64,000 nt of DNA from Steromphala cineraria (lineage: Eukaryota > Mollusca > Gastropoda > Trochida > Trochidae): positions 5,606,330-5,670,329 of the forward strand of contig OU744736.1 of NCBI GenBank assembly GCA_916613615.1, read 5' to 3'. The notes under the pieces were generated by a model. The model saw nothing but the letters and a program-made list of their open reading frames with translations, did not search any database and had not been told where the DNA came from. Position 1 is the first letter of the stretch. Each line of letters starts with the position of its first letter. Both the position numbers and the translations under genes were made by a program. Shown in pieces: positions 12,945 through 26,131 of this stretch.

Positions 12945-14817
12945 AAAACAAAGCATTTCTATGACTTTGTTTCAACTGTCAGTATGTTTTGATTGACACA
13001 GGAATTGACTGCATGTTAACAGCTATATTAATATAGTATAAGGTAACTAAAAATGAAAATATATGTTACTAATGTCAATAAAGGTATTTACTTAAATGAA
13101 AAAAGTGAAGTTCTAAAAAGAAATACTACCATGTTTGGTACAAAATTCGTCCATTCGTCTTCCTCAAATAAATTAAATGAATTCACACAAATACTTGATA
13201 TTATTGTCTATGACTACCAGTACGCAAGTAATCAGATGTTCTCTAACAATACATTTTACAAAGACTAATGTTAATTGGGACAAACTGCTATCTCTATGAT
13301 TGATTGTTAATTGAATATTAAGTAAAAAATGAAGTAAATATAAGATGTTGTCTACATAATGAACCTTCTAGCAACGACAATATATCATAGATGTGAAACG
13401 TCCTTAAAACCCAACAATCTTAAAACTAAACATGCCTTCTTTAAGTCATTTTGAAATGCCAATTTGCTGAGAGCGTTATTCCAGAAACTGACCAAATAAG
13501 ATTTATATGTTAGGTTAATTTTTCCTTTGGGATTTTACATTCTTGTCGTTTAGTGTAGGCCCATTCAAAAAATGATAAGTTGACGATCATAAAAATAACT
13601 ACATGATAATATGAATTATATACATCAAAAACGAATAATAAAAGTGGCAAGTGACGATAGCTATGAAATGCAGATTTTCTGTATGTGCCATGTGTTGCAA
13701 CGGGCAAATGAAACAGCTAACAAAGCAAAACAACATAAAACTCTCTCAAGTTCAGTAAAATCCTATGGACAAAGCATCTGGTTTAATTGATAGACTGTCA
13801 CGTTGATTCCTAGACTCCAGAGATTTGTTTCCAGGATTACTCTGAAGGAATTCAATAGACAAAAGATAGAAAACACACCAGGAATGCAATGAGGGAGTCA
13901 GCTGATGCAGAATAATACCATTCAGATCAAATGCTAACTGCATGTACTATTGAGGATCTTTTTCATGCTTTTTATTATTTATTCATAAACTGTATAAACA
14001 TTTTAGGCAAAAACCAAATTACACGTAGATATTAACTATTATGTGTTTAACCACTGACGCCCCTGGCAAGAAAACCTGTTTCAACACATACATATTTTTT
14101 AGATATTCACTCACCTTATACTGTTTTTATTTCATATTGAAAGCGTCAATCGAAGCTTGATTTATTGTCTTTTTATACATGGAACTATTGTCATTCCATG
14201 ATAACAAATATTGTGGAAAGGGTTTAACATTATATTGAAATAAGATAACTAACAACAACCATTCAAACTTTTGAACATACAATATTATTTACTCAGACGC
14301 ACCTTAACAAGTTCAGTAAGAGTTCACATGCCAGGGACTATTAATTCTGGCTACAACAAGGCCACTGCATCTGAGTCCTTTATTACAATAAGGATTCAGC
14401 AAACATGTATGAACCCTTAAAAGGAATATTTTGAAAATTCGTAAAATCGATAGTAATTTGAAAAATTGTAGTACAGACGTGAGAGTGGATGAAAAGTTGT
14501 TGAGTCGAACAGGGTTTGACCTGTCAAAACTGATAATGGACAGTACTTTCCATGACAATGTAAACATTAATTGAGAAGTTTACAAAAGTGATGAAAATAT
14601 ATTTACCGTTTTTTTTTCCAACTCATATATTGATGAAAGATAGAAAGTTCCAGCTGCAAGGTGTAAGTCACTCTTAGTTCTTTTTTCATGGCTGGTGCCA
14701 GATTGCTATCCAATCGTTCTTTAAACACGCCCAGACACGTTTGTCAGTATTTCTGTTTACTTGAATCCACATACACAGAAAGGAGAAGACCAAATTGGAT
14801 ACTTCAGGCCAGCAACT

Positions 14818-15092
14818 TTATCATTGAGCCCGTGCGGTTGAAATGTATGGAGCACGAAAATCCACCTGGGTGCAAGAGTTTGTCTTTTGGAGGTGGTAGC
14901 ATCAATGTCAGGATTTTCCCGTAATTGAGCAATGATTTCGAATTTGACATAATTTTTGCCATGATTAAAAGAGTTGAAATGAGTAGCGATTGGTTTGTCT
15001 CTATTGTGACTAATGTCGGGAAAGTGTTCTGAAAGTCAAGTTTTGAAATTGTGTTTTGTTTCACCGACATATATACTGCTTGTTGCAATTTT
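14818..15092 (-). pseudogene. Penelope-like element GIY-YIG endonuclease relic
   Basis: Read on the minus strand across two or three frames, the sequence gives CNKQYI, then YVGETKHNFKT, then HFPDISHNRDKPIATHFN, then a stretch ending FQPHGLND. This order (Cys pair, YVGETK, THFN, and a terminal PxGLN) is the C-terminal GIY-YIG endonuclease region of Penelope-like retroelements. Frameshifts and a stop break it, so it is dead. The equivalent parts of alpha copies 1 and 2 lack it, so it inserted after those copies separated or was lost from them. The boundaries are approximate, with foreign sequence extending to about 14780-15165. Confidence 0.65.
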
Positions 15093-17374
15093 TGCGCGTG
15101 AGAAGATAGACAACGTTGCGAGATTGACTCGTCTATACTTTATTTATCTACATACAGAGACGTATTATGGTATGGACGGATAACCACGTTATGTTTCATC
15201 CAAACTTTAAATCTTACAGGTTAAGTAGCAGGAACTGTGTCTAATCTGTTCATTCTTAACCGCCTCCCGGGTGCACGAAGCCACACTGGAGGGGGGTCTT
15301 TGGATGACATATGCCATTTTTGGTGTCATTTGTACAGTTACACTTTGAAGTTATAAAGTGGCGATTATAATAAAACAGACATATGCGTGCAGCAAACTTA
15401 TGTTTTAAATCTATATCACCTCAACCAATCATACAATTTCATATATCAGTAATATTTCAATATCACCATATCATACATATAAGTATTTTAACAACAACAC
15501 GGAGTGGCTCTTTTATGTGTTGATCCTATATTTGGATGTACAAATGTTAAAAACTAAAAGTTATTTGTGAAGCAGCTATACATTGTATCTACTCAGAGCT
15601 AGGGAAATTACATGCATGTACTTATAAATAATCCCACGTTCTGATCTAGATCACAAAAATACAGAGCTGTGTTTGATAACATTATCTAAAAATACACTCC
15701 ATTTCAATTCGGATAGGTTACAGCAGGTCACAAGGTTAAATCTATGTATGTCCTATCCTATAAATGTAATGCATGAGTAATTAGTCAATGCTTTTCTTGA
15801 CTTGTGCCATTCTTCCTGCCTTTATTTATAGTTGTTCCCATGGGAAACTCAACTTAAAAATAGATAGAACCACACTCAAACGCTATGAGGTAAAGATCAC
15901 TGAAACTTAGAATTTAAAACAATCATTATCATGTAAAGACATATTAACATATTTTTGGCTGCTGCTATCAAAACATCCATTTCTATATATACCCAACACT
16001 GTATACGTTTTTACTTGGCGATTCTTCTTCTGATTGAATGCCTATGAACCAGGATATGACCCCTGCACCAAGGTCACTGTAGCTGTATCTTCAATAGCTG
16101 AACACAACGATTATGCTAAAAGCCAAATAACTGAATTCATGTAAAATTGGGTCGTTCTGAAACTCAATCAATCAATAGGATTTGCTACGAAAATGACAAT
16201 GGCGAGTTCTTTCAATAACAAATCGTGTTACTTGAAATGTCTCTAGCAATTGATGAAACGAATCCTTTTCCTAGTCCTTTTCTTATTCCGTACTCCAAAT
16301 TCCAATCTTTTGTGTGACTTAAGTGAAAGGCGAAAGTTATTTCTGCCGATTGAAAAATTCAAACCTTTTCCCACTCTAGTCCTTACAGCTATAATTGAAT
16401 GTTTCGAATGTGACAGGCAAGACACTAACATATTTCTAACTACATGTATATGTATTCCAAGAGACAAACAGGATAATTGGAGTTTGTTAAGACAGAAACA
16501 AGCTATGGCAAAGGGAGAAGAAAATATATTGTTATTTTATTTTTATATGTTATTTTAACATCACGTAATTGCATAACTTTTTAATTGAGTAACAAAAGTA
16601 TCTGCCTGAAGACATCAACGAAGCTGATGAAGTAGTATTTATGAAGAACATGTCGACAGGAACAAATTTCAAGGGATCCCCAAATTGATGCCTGCAAAAT
16701 GTCAAACCTGCCTTACGGGAAAGGTGGACTCATTCCTTGTATACTGAACTACAAAAACAACTTTTAGAAAATGTATTGAAATTAGCTGTACAAACCAAAC
16801 AAGTTCCTTTTTATCTTTGTTCTCAGCCTATCAAAAAAAATATTTCATAGATTCTGGTCCAGCCTTACAACAAGTACATCAATTGTCAACAATGTGCAAC
16901 TTACTTGAGGGGGTATTAACAGGGAGAATTCTTTGGAGCAATCTTAAATGAAACGTTCTGATATTTTAATACATATGGCTCCTAAGAACTATCACCTGAA
17001 TGTGAACGTTGAAATTAAACCACAGCTAGTGGGAGATAAAACACATTAACAGGAGTCATTTAATTCTTATAATCTTGGAAACAACACTTTGATATATCAA
17101 AATACTCATCATTTAAACTTGAGATAGAGGAAGTGCACTATGAGATGTACAAATTGGCATTTGTTTGAAACAGGGCCATCAATTAGTAGTTTACAAGAAC
17201 AGTTTTATAATCTGGTAAAACAACATTTATTCCTTCCACATGAAAGGCTTTAAGTTTCTTTTCAAGTTTCTAATCAGATACCATAATTTGCACTTGATAA
17301 AGGTGTTTAAGTTCACTGTCATATTAAAAAAGGGTTAATTTCTTGTAACGTTTAATTTTCAAGTAGCTATAATA

Positions 17375-17378
17375 TTAA
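17375..17378. other. Empty MITE insertion site (TTAA)
   Basis: A single TTAA followed by AGGTACTT, in the same flanking sequence that carries the 356-bp MITE at 6528-6883 of alpha copy 2. It gives the pre-insertion state and proves the 4-bp duplication. Confidence 0.85.
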
Positions 17379-18244
17379 AGGTACTTAAAATTCTAAAATA
17401 CACCTTATACAAAAACAGTTATAGCAGAAACTATATGTAAACACCTTAGGATTTGTATCACAATAAGTGTTACGTTTGTCATCAACTTACTGTGAGGCAT
17501 TCAAAGTACCGTGTCGAATCATCTTGGCATGAATTACATGTAACCACAACCTCTCACTGAGGAACCATATCGGCGTCAATATTATGAACCACGACTACAT
17601 GCATTGATCTTACACAAGCCATTTAAGTACATTAACAAAATTATGATAGCATTTTTGTCTGCATAACTTGTCAATAACATGCCATTCAGAAATAAAAAAA
17701 ATTCTGTTACAACACAATGCATGGAGTTTTCCTTCTTATTTAGTTTGAAATGGCGTTTGAAAATATATCGAGTAATCACAATTGTCTATATAAAATGTTA
17801 TATTAGTAAACATATGAAGTACTTGTTTCAAGACATTTTTATTTAAACGTACGCGTCTTGTTTTATAATTACTGATTTTAATGCAAATCTGCTAAAACTG
17901 AATGCCAATTTACAAAAGTGTTTCGCTCATTAATGTTGTTTTCATTTTTTAATTCGTAGTACACTTTGTTGCTCGGCACAGTTTCACAAATACTTTCTTT
18001 TAATTGAACATTTATACAGGTATCTCACAACAGAAGTCTGTATTTTCATGAAACTTCATCATTTTCAAACGTTTAAAACAAGTTTTAATAAACGCGCAGT
18101 GCAAATATTATTTACTAAGTCTTTATAAAGTCTCTAAAGCATCGTGGCAAGTACGAAACTGATAATGATGATTTTCACTTTAAAATTTAGATCCACTGTA
18201 GGATTGCAAAATCGTAATATGCATCAGCCTCACTGTGACCTTAA

Positions 18245-19246
18245 AGGGACAGTAGCACGTTTTTAGGTGGAAAATAAGGTGATGTCAGGAAAATTAAGAT
18301 AAATGGTTCCAATTGAAAGACAATGTATTTAAACTAAATGAAGCAGTAATAATTCAACTATATAAGGTAAAGTTTAGCCATGCGACACTTTTTTCTTATA
18401 TAAAAATATATATAATACAGTTAACGCTTTGGTTAAGTCTCGGAACAGCAATTTGTTAATCTTCCCACGTCGTTCTTATCCGAGTGTATGGGTCGGTTGA
18501 AATATATTGAGCAGAATTGGCTTAGTTCTCTTCAAATTGGCACCAAATTTATCGCTTATTCTTATTCAAACTATCATTTTCAAAGGAATTATACTTAAGT
18601 GCAGTTAATATCATGAAGTTTAGAGTAGCTATTGCTCAATTGAGATGTTTTTCACATCATTTACGTATCGAAACTCGAATGCATTTTAATATAAATAGAT
18701 ATAATAGACTGTGTTTACAATATGATGAAGGTTATATTGAGGATGAGTACCATTTCCACCTTGTATGTTCCAAATTCCTCCAACTTCGTTCTAAATATTT
18801 ACCTCAGATATATTGTACAAATTAAAATGAAGTTAAATTCAAATTTCTGATGTTAACATCAGACTGTAAACTTATTAATAACTTAGCGTGCTTTATTTAT
18901 CATGCAATGTACCAAAGATGTTAAAGCTGAAAGCCTTTTATTGTATACACACCAGTTTATCATGTACAATCTAACATATGTAGTAATAGGACGATGGACT
19001 ACACTTCATAAATAAAGGAACTTTATATAAAAAAATACATAAAAATGAAATAAACGTGTTCACAAAAAAGGGCCGCCAATGGAATTTATGTGAATCCTCA
19101 TACTTTGTCCTCTGACTATGGGTGATTAGCTTGTGTAATGAGATTGTTGACACTGTCAATATAATACATGTACATGTAGCATTAACTTACAATTATAAGT
19201 GAAATATTCAAAATATAAAATTATCAAAAAACGTGCTACTGTCCCT
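18245..19246. mobile_element. TTAA MITE split by a nested LINE fragment
   Basis: The ends are AGGGACAGTAGCACG and its exact complement, flanked by TTAA (18241-18244, 19247-19250). Both ends share a G-to-A change at the same terminal position relative to the other copies, so this is a subfamily or a pair of matched changes. The interior follows the family up to about 18406 and resumes after 19023, the gap being a LINE fragment with its own target duplication. The equivalent place in alpha copy 2 (about 7577) has no MITE. Confidence 0.85.
18407..19022 (+). pseudogene. 5'-truncated non-LTR retrotransposon, C-terminal fragment
   Basis: A 616-bp insertion inside the MITE, flanked by TTATATAAAAA on both sides (18396-18406 and 19023-19033), an 11-bp target-site duplication. 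Positions 18541-18825 on the plus strand stay open and end in a characteristic LINE C-terminus: FRVAIAQLRCFSHHLRIE, then a zinc-knuckle-like RLCLQY (the usual second Cys is Tyr), then IEDEYHFHLVC and LRSKYLP. A short upstream piece (NWLSSLQ) is in another frame, so there is a frameshift. This is the end of an endonuclease/reverse transcriptase polyprotein; it is dead by truncation. Confidence 0.75.
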
Positions 19247-19309
19247 TTAAAATAATGGTTGGTCACCGAAATAGACTGGGCCCAGCTCCGTCTCAACAAG
19301 AATCTTGCT

Positions 19310-19590
19310 CTGACCTTGAAAATCGTTTTAAGGTCACCATGCTGTGACCTTGAAAATAATGGGAAGGTCACCAAAACCGACTTGGCCTGGCGACTTCCCA
19401 ATCCGAATCTTTGTCTCAGCTATCAAGATAATCTTATTAATGGGTGTTGAGATATCCTGCTGACAAGCTTGATAAGTCGGTTTCAATGATAAATTATCAA
19501 AGACTCGCTGTGACATTGAAATTATGTGAAGGACACCATGTTGTGACCTTAAAAATAATGACAAGGTCACCAAAATCGATTGTGCCAGGC
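19310..19590. repeat. TGACCTTGA-rich tract (alpha copy 3)
   Basis: Four spaced repeats of a phrase like CTGTGACCTTGAAAATAATG followed by AAGGTCACC. It is the expanded counterpart of 7565-7760. Repeated and inverted AGGTCA half-sites are the building blocks of nuclear-receptor elements, but this looks primarily like a small tandem expansion. Confidence 0.5.
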
Positions 19591-20066
19591 GCCCTCCTAC
19601 TAAGATGGTTTGTGTATGTTATGAAGATAAGTTAGTCAAAATCTAAAGATACATGTATAATATATAAAAGTATAATTTTATCCTTAATATGTCAATGTAA
19701 CATTTGTTAAATATCTAAAAGGCATATTTTTCTGATATATACATATTCGTCAAGTAAGAGTTTTACCCTTATATTCAAATATAGAAAAAAAAGTCGGGCA
19801 AATAGAACACAACACAAAGACTTCAGTATGAATTCCTATTGGCGAAGTATCTGGAAATAGCCAAGTATTTTGATTGATACACTATCGTGTGTTTCCTTCA
19901 CTTAAAATCTCCGGAGATTTGTTTTTTGGGATTGGTCTTAGAAATCGATTGACAGAGAATGAAAAACACAGGGAAAATGGGATTTCATTGAAGACGGTTG
20001 AAATTGCACTCATTATTAAGCTGCCTATTAAGATTATTGACTTATTTTTCATTAATTGACCTAAAT

Positions 20067-20399
20067 TTAAAGTAGCAATTTTTCAGGGAGAATATAAATG
20101 TAAGGTGATGTCAAGAAAATGAAAAAAAACCGGCTCCAAATGAAAGACAATGTATATAAACTAAATGAAGCAGTAATAAATAAAATATTTAATGTAAAGG
20201 TCAGCCACGCGACTCATTTTTTCTCAAATAAATATCATACAACTGGCCGCCAATAGATCATACGTGAATCTCTGGCTATGGATAATTGGCTTGTGTAATG
20301 ATATTTTTTACACCATCAAATTAACACATTTAGCATTAACGTACAATTAACAGCGAATTGAAAAGATCAAAATTTTAAAAAATCGTGCTTCTGCCCCTT
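20067..20399. mobile_element. Old, degenerate copy of the TTAA MITE family (alpha copy 3)
   Basis: Counterpart of 8213-8549: TTAA, then AAGTAGCAATTTTTCAGGG, interior family sequence, and the right end GTGCTTCTGCCCCTTC. Its presence in both copies dates it before the duplication. Confidence 0.75.
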
Positions 20400-22895
20400 C
20401 ACATCAATACTAATTACAAACGTTTTTAAAATGTTCTTTTTAAGTTGAGAAAATATGGTATTACTTGCAAGGCCATTCGTTCCAACTGTAATACATTTTA
20501 TTTTAAAATTGACACAAAATTGCAGCAATTGAAGCTTTGAGCTTTTTTAAAAACATGGAGTTGTTTTCAGACACAATAGGTACTTTCTATGAAAACCAAA
20601 ATTTATTAAAAAATAGCTGACAATTGAGTATTTGATTTCAAAGTTACGAAACTTATAAGAGATATTTTAACCTTTGATTAAACTTTATAACTTACTCGAG
20701 TCGTTTTGTCCAAACAATAGCTATGTTACCAATTACATATCTGTACAATTATACTCTGTAAGTCTATGTAGCAATGCATGTACCCCAAATATGTTGTTAT
20801 AGTTTATATAAAAGAAAACCATATCCTATATCTTTACCCAATACGGTTAACCATAAGGACTAAATAGTAGAGAGTGTGCCGTAAGTCAATTACTGTTTAT
20901 TTTAAACCGACACTCGACTTGGAGAAGCCAATAAAACAGCTCAAGGAATGTTTATTAATTCCATCTGCGGCAAACACCTGCTCTCATAAAAACATCTCAA
21001 AACTGCACATTTGTAGTGTCCCCAAAATAGCAAGTTTTAAGAGCTTTTAATGTACTTGCTACCAGTTGGAACAGCAAGATGTAACTCTTTAGTTAAAAAA
21101 GGTAGTTTTGGAGTATATTATTGTTTCCATCAGAATTTGTGAAATTGTATTTTTATTTTAAAAAATCTTGAAAATTATATTATAGAATACTTTAAACGGT
21201 TTTGCGCAGGCAGTTATACAAAAGTTTTAGTTTTGAGATTGATATTTAAGGAAAATGTTAATTGCAAAACAAGACTTACAATTGAAATTAAATGCAAAGT
21301 TAAATATCATATTGAAGTGTCAGCATCCGAGATCACTGGTGACTGTAAGAATAAATACATGTTTGTTTATTAAGAGTCTGTGCCTCCTATTTAAAAGGAA
21401 CAATAAAACATATTAAAGTTAACAATGTATGCGTCATTCTTATACTCGAGATTCACAATAGTACAATTGAAAAGCAAACCTGGTACATACTTACAAGCGA
21501 CAATATTTGCGTGCTCTTATTCGACCTGTTTTACCAATTGAATGAATACTTACTATACTGTTAACAACAACCTTTTAGTAAAATGAATAAGAAACAGACT
21601 TCATATAACTCATAGTTTATCAAATTGGTTTGTGGATAAACATCACGATTTTAAGAAACTTGCTTATTTCACTATAAAGTGTATTTCTAGAAAGTTATAT
21701 GCTTTTCTTTTCGGTTATCTCCTGAGAAGCGAACAACACCAAATGGAAGTGGTTTCGATAAATTAATATTGATCTTCAAACTTACCATTGGTTTAAAGCG
21801 TTGCCTCATTCTCGAGTCAACAGCCGTAGGCAATTCCTCAATGACTTTACCCTACCTATATTTTCTTTAAATTAGTAGACTCTGGCATCTAACGATGCTT
21901 TCAATGAATATATGTTTCCACTCCGAGACGTTTCCTCCTAAGAGCAACAAGGGCCATCAAAAGATGAAAGGTTCCCATCGGTTCCTTATGAATAATATTA
22001 TTCATCTTAAAATCACCATTTAGTGATGAATAAGAAGAGAGTGTCTCCTATATCCGCATCATTGACATAGATAAAGCTATGTTCCTACCCGTTTGTAGTG
22101 CCTTACATTTCATATGTTTAATATAGTTCACCTTTCATTTATTCATAGCACATATATTTTACAAAATATAATTGTTAAACAACACGATGAATTTGCCTTG
22201 AACTACAGAAATAATAATCACAATAAATTCTGCCCCGGGATAAAATGCTAAGTTAGGTTTCCATGGAATAATGTCATTAAAAATCACATGTGGGCATGCT
22301 GATTGATAAACATACCAAGCTTTACTAAGCTAGGTCTTACAAGGGTTGCACGAGTTCTTTTCAAGTGTAATTGATTTAGGTATAACGGATGCTGCTCCGG
22401 AAACGAATTGATTACAGACAGACAAATAGACATAGAGAGCGATGACTTCATCTTTCAGGATTACAAACAAGGGGGGGGGGTCAAAACGGAAGCCATGGGT
22501 TACTGAGTTAATCATGTTTCAGCACATCTTCACCCCCATCTACCAATATACCATTAAGGCTTATTTGTATGGCGTGATGGTTTATTACAAAAGTGGTACA
22601 AGTACATGTAAGGATGTAATACCACAAAGCGTCGTAAGAAATTCGTTGACTTGCTGGACTTGAAATAGGTGACAAAGTTCTGATCACAGTGCCACCTGAT
22701 CCATATTATATAAGGTCGACTAGTTACTGGATTGTGAGTTTAGTTAGACCAGACATTTGTTATCCATTGAATGGTTATTTTGTCTTTACAAGGTGTTCAT
22801 CGTTTCCCAACGTGACATTTATAGTCTGGAGGCTGAAATGCTCACGAACTCAGACACAGGTGATTTGATAGCATGTGTGTGACATTTTGGTTGAT

Positions 22896-25775
22896 CTGAC
22901 GTGTTTTAGCAAGTTAAGTCTTTACAATAGAAATAACTTTAGAACGCGTTTACACCAGACATTACTTTGGGTGCATTCAGACCGTGACTATGAAGATACC
23001 CTTGCTGGTTCGAGCCCCGATAGAGACGATATCTACTATTTTATTCCAAGGTCTATCTTAATCAGACTGTTATTGAATCGGCAATTTAATACTACTTATA
23101 TGAAGCTGCAAAATTATTAAACATGTAAAGAGTTGTTATATTATCCAGATTTGAACATTTTCCACTTAAATGTGTACATCGTCAAAATCAATACCCACAT
23201 AAGAATAACATGGCGTAAATAATCTAGTAATGCTAATGTTATTGAGTCATAAGTAAGCGTCGTAACCAAATATTGATAGTATCCTTTCATGCAAGGATGA
23301 ATGAAAATAAGAATACTGCATTTCGCTACCAGAATTAGTTATAAAAACATGAACTTACAATTATATTTGTAATTTCAAAAGTAAGCAATCTCAGTGTTAA
23401 ATATTTTTGTAAATGAATAATAAGTATCATATAATGCAATATCAATTGAAGTAATCCTATCTGCGACCATCATTGTCCTTTTTTCATGACAATGTGACGC
23501 CTGATCGTACCCTGTTTTGGATACCCGTTTGCATTTTGCAGGTTGGAAAGTGATAAAAATATCGGAAGGTCCGATTTGATTTTATCGATAACAGTCTTTT
23601 CTGTGAACACTTTATACAGCTTTACACTTTACAGTTAGATACACTTAAGTGGCTTATATATTGAGCTTTTTGTCTAACAGTGCTTATCATTGTTGGCTTT
23701 ATAACTTTTTCTAAATTCCATTTGAGATATTTGGATTTTGCTTAAGTTCTCCAAAGTTGAAATTGATTAATCAAACCTGAACGTCAAAAGCCTAGCGTTA
23801 TGAAGAATAAGGTACGGAATCAAACAATTCTATGGTTTTCCATTCTTTTCTAAGACCCAGGCAATAACATCAATGCCCCTCTTCAATCAAGTTAACATCG
23901 AATCTTGATTTAGATTATTTCGCAATGATTTCCATGCTTTTTGAATGTTTAATTTTAACACAAAGCTATGTTAACAACAGGCATTCTCAAACATTGACCA
24001 TAAAAGTGAACAATGCATAAACAGGAGCGACGTCGTTATATATGGGGTAAAATCAATATCTCATAAAAAGACAGTTGCATAAATCAGTTTTAAGCTGTTG
24101 TGATAGCGTGCAATACGTCGTTACCATATCTTGCATGCCGCGAGCACTGCTTAAAGAAGACCTGTGTTTGTATTTATTTCAGCGTTTTATGGAAATTGTA
24201 CGTTGAACAAACATCCAATTTAGAACAAAAACCAACATGTACCACATCTGCAACGCCTCAAGTGGTGTAAAATAGCTTTGAACTGTGCGCCATCGTCCTT
24301 TGAAGACAACATACTTTTTGGATTTTATGAATCCTTAAAACGTTATTTTCTAAAAACACAAAAGCAAAATGGAGTTTACATGATTGGTGGACATAGCCAG
24401 TGAATAAAACAGTGTTAAGTCTTGTTTGCGATCCAACAATACTCAGTCTAAATCTGGTTATTTCTCACACTGGTTTTATAATTTTTTTGTATATATTTTA
24501 TTCTCGGAATGGGTCTCTAGACATGAATGGATTGGGAGAGGTATCATTACTTAAAAGAAGTACACCGACGAGAATACGTTTTTAGGTATATAGGTTTTGT
24601 GGGACTTGATTACCATTTTCTTTGGTACTCAATGTTCTGATTTGTATACGGTCATTCCCATGAGATTTTGTGAAAGTATTTACTTCTCGAAAAATCAATG
24701 GGCAACGGCAACTTCCAAAACGGTGGGAAATCTTAATGGAGTTGGACTTCTTAGGAGACATGGAAGGGTTCAGTTTCGAAGTTTTTAACACTTGCTAAGA
24801 TTTGAAATGATTGGAGGAAAATATACTCATATTTAGTTTTGAGTAGATGAATACATAAACGTTAATGCTATTAATACTTATTATCATATAGAAGAATTGA
24901 AATAAAGTTTATCAAGCATGCCCTTTCGACCTATTTAAAATACATCCGTAAATTATTTAAATTTTGTATCGCACAAAATTCTTTCTATGCACAGAGTGGG
25001 ACAACCAATGCTTAACCAAGCATGCTAAGCGAGTTCAACCAGTGATCTTTGAGCGATGTGAACACATGTGTTAATACTGTCCTATACCACATCATTATAC
25101 ACTTTTATGTCAACCTTAGAACGAAATTAGATTTATGTTTGTTCATGATTCTTTTTGTCACCTGACTGAAACCAAGTGAACGGGTCAATGAATACGGGCG
25201 TAACAGCCTTCCAAAATATGTCAAGAAGCAAGAGTGAACACAATAGGCATTGATATGCCTTTTAAGCCTATATCACAGATAAACGACATATACTGGACCA
25301 AATTGTTTAGGGGTATCTAAATATTGTAACGTAATACATATGTTAATATTTGTTTATTGACCACTTGCTGGAACATGTTAACGAAAATTACAATATTCCT
25401 AACTTATTTTAGACAATATATACAAACATTGTTTTCACAACGATAGATTAAGTGTCAATTGGTGAGGCATGACAGTACAAATAATCACAGCAAGTCGGCT
25501 TCATCCAAACGACGGGTAAAAGTGTGAAATATGTTAATCATTATTAATGACTTTTGCTCTTTCACAAATTCCACCAGGCTGTCTTGTAGTAAAACCGCTA
25601 ACAAGTATTTAAACATTGATATCGTGAAACTTAATAATAGTTGATAATAGTTTTGAATAACATGCCATGTTCCATTCATTGTTAAACTAAGATTACATAT
25701 TATGAGTTTTCTGAAAACGAAACGAGGTTTGTCGATTAAACCAAAAACTCTTCTACAAATATTGACTCTCTTTGA
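22896..25775. other. No gene or recognised repeat
   Basis: About 2.9 kb outside the alpha block. Open frames at 22875-23120, 24400-24585 and 24582-24791 (both strands) are under 85 codons, have no signal peptide or domain I recognise, and lack flanking splice structure. A run of ten G (22471-22480) lies just to the left, inside the block. Confidence 0.6.
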
Positions 25776-26131
25776 AGGGGCAGTAGCACGTTTTTAGGTG
25801 TAATATTAGGTGATGTCAGGAAAATGAAAATTAATGGTTTGAATTGAAAGACAATGTATTTTAACTAAATGGAGCAGTACTAATTCAAATATATAAGGTA
25901 AAGTTTAGCCATGCGATTTCTTTTTCTTACACAAAATGAATTAAAGGTGTTCATACAAAATGGCCGCCAATGGATTTTATGTGAATCTTCATACTTTGTC
26001 CTCTGACAATGGATGATTGGCTGATGTAATGAGATTTTTGACACTGTCAATATAATACATTAAGCATTAACATACAATTATCAGTTACAATTTTAAAATA
26101 TGAAATTATAAAAAAACGCACTACTGCCCCT
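25776..26131. mobile_element. TTAA MITE, intact copy
   Basis: The left end AGGGGCAGTAGCACG and a right end complementary except for one base enclose 356 bp. The right flank is TTAA (26132-26135), the left flank TTGA (25772-25775), one change from TTAA. Compared with the copies at 6528 and 35130 it is in the reverse orientation. A TGGCCGCCAATGG motif in the centre is conserved among copies. Confidence 0.85.

Larger units (their letters stand above)
13325..22895. repeat. Alpha block, copy 3 (most complete)
   Basis: The fullest version of the block: its left part (13325-16780) matches copy 1 and the start of copy 2, and its right part (16780-22895) matches copy 2. It carries its own insertions: a Penelope-like relic at 14818-15092 and a LINE-in-MITE composite at 18245-19246. 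Open frames such as 16250-16558 and 22442-22663 are not conserved in frame between copies. No gene is recognised. Confidence 0.8.

Noticed and set aside
16250..16558. 102-codon plus-strand frame with a signal-like N-terminus
   Set aside because: It lies in the alpha block, where the counterpart in copy 1 (about 3370-3480) is not open in the same frame; no domain recognised.
22471..22480. Run of ten G as a possible telomere or G-quadruplex relic
   Set aside because: A single homopolymer run without further G-tracts or telomeric repeats nearby.
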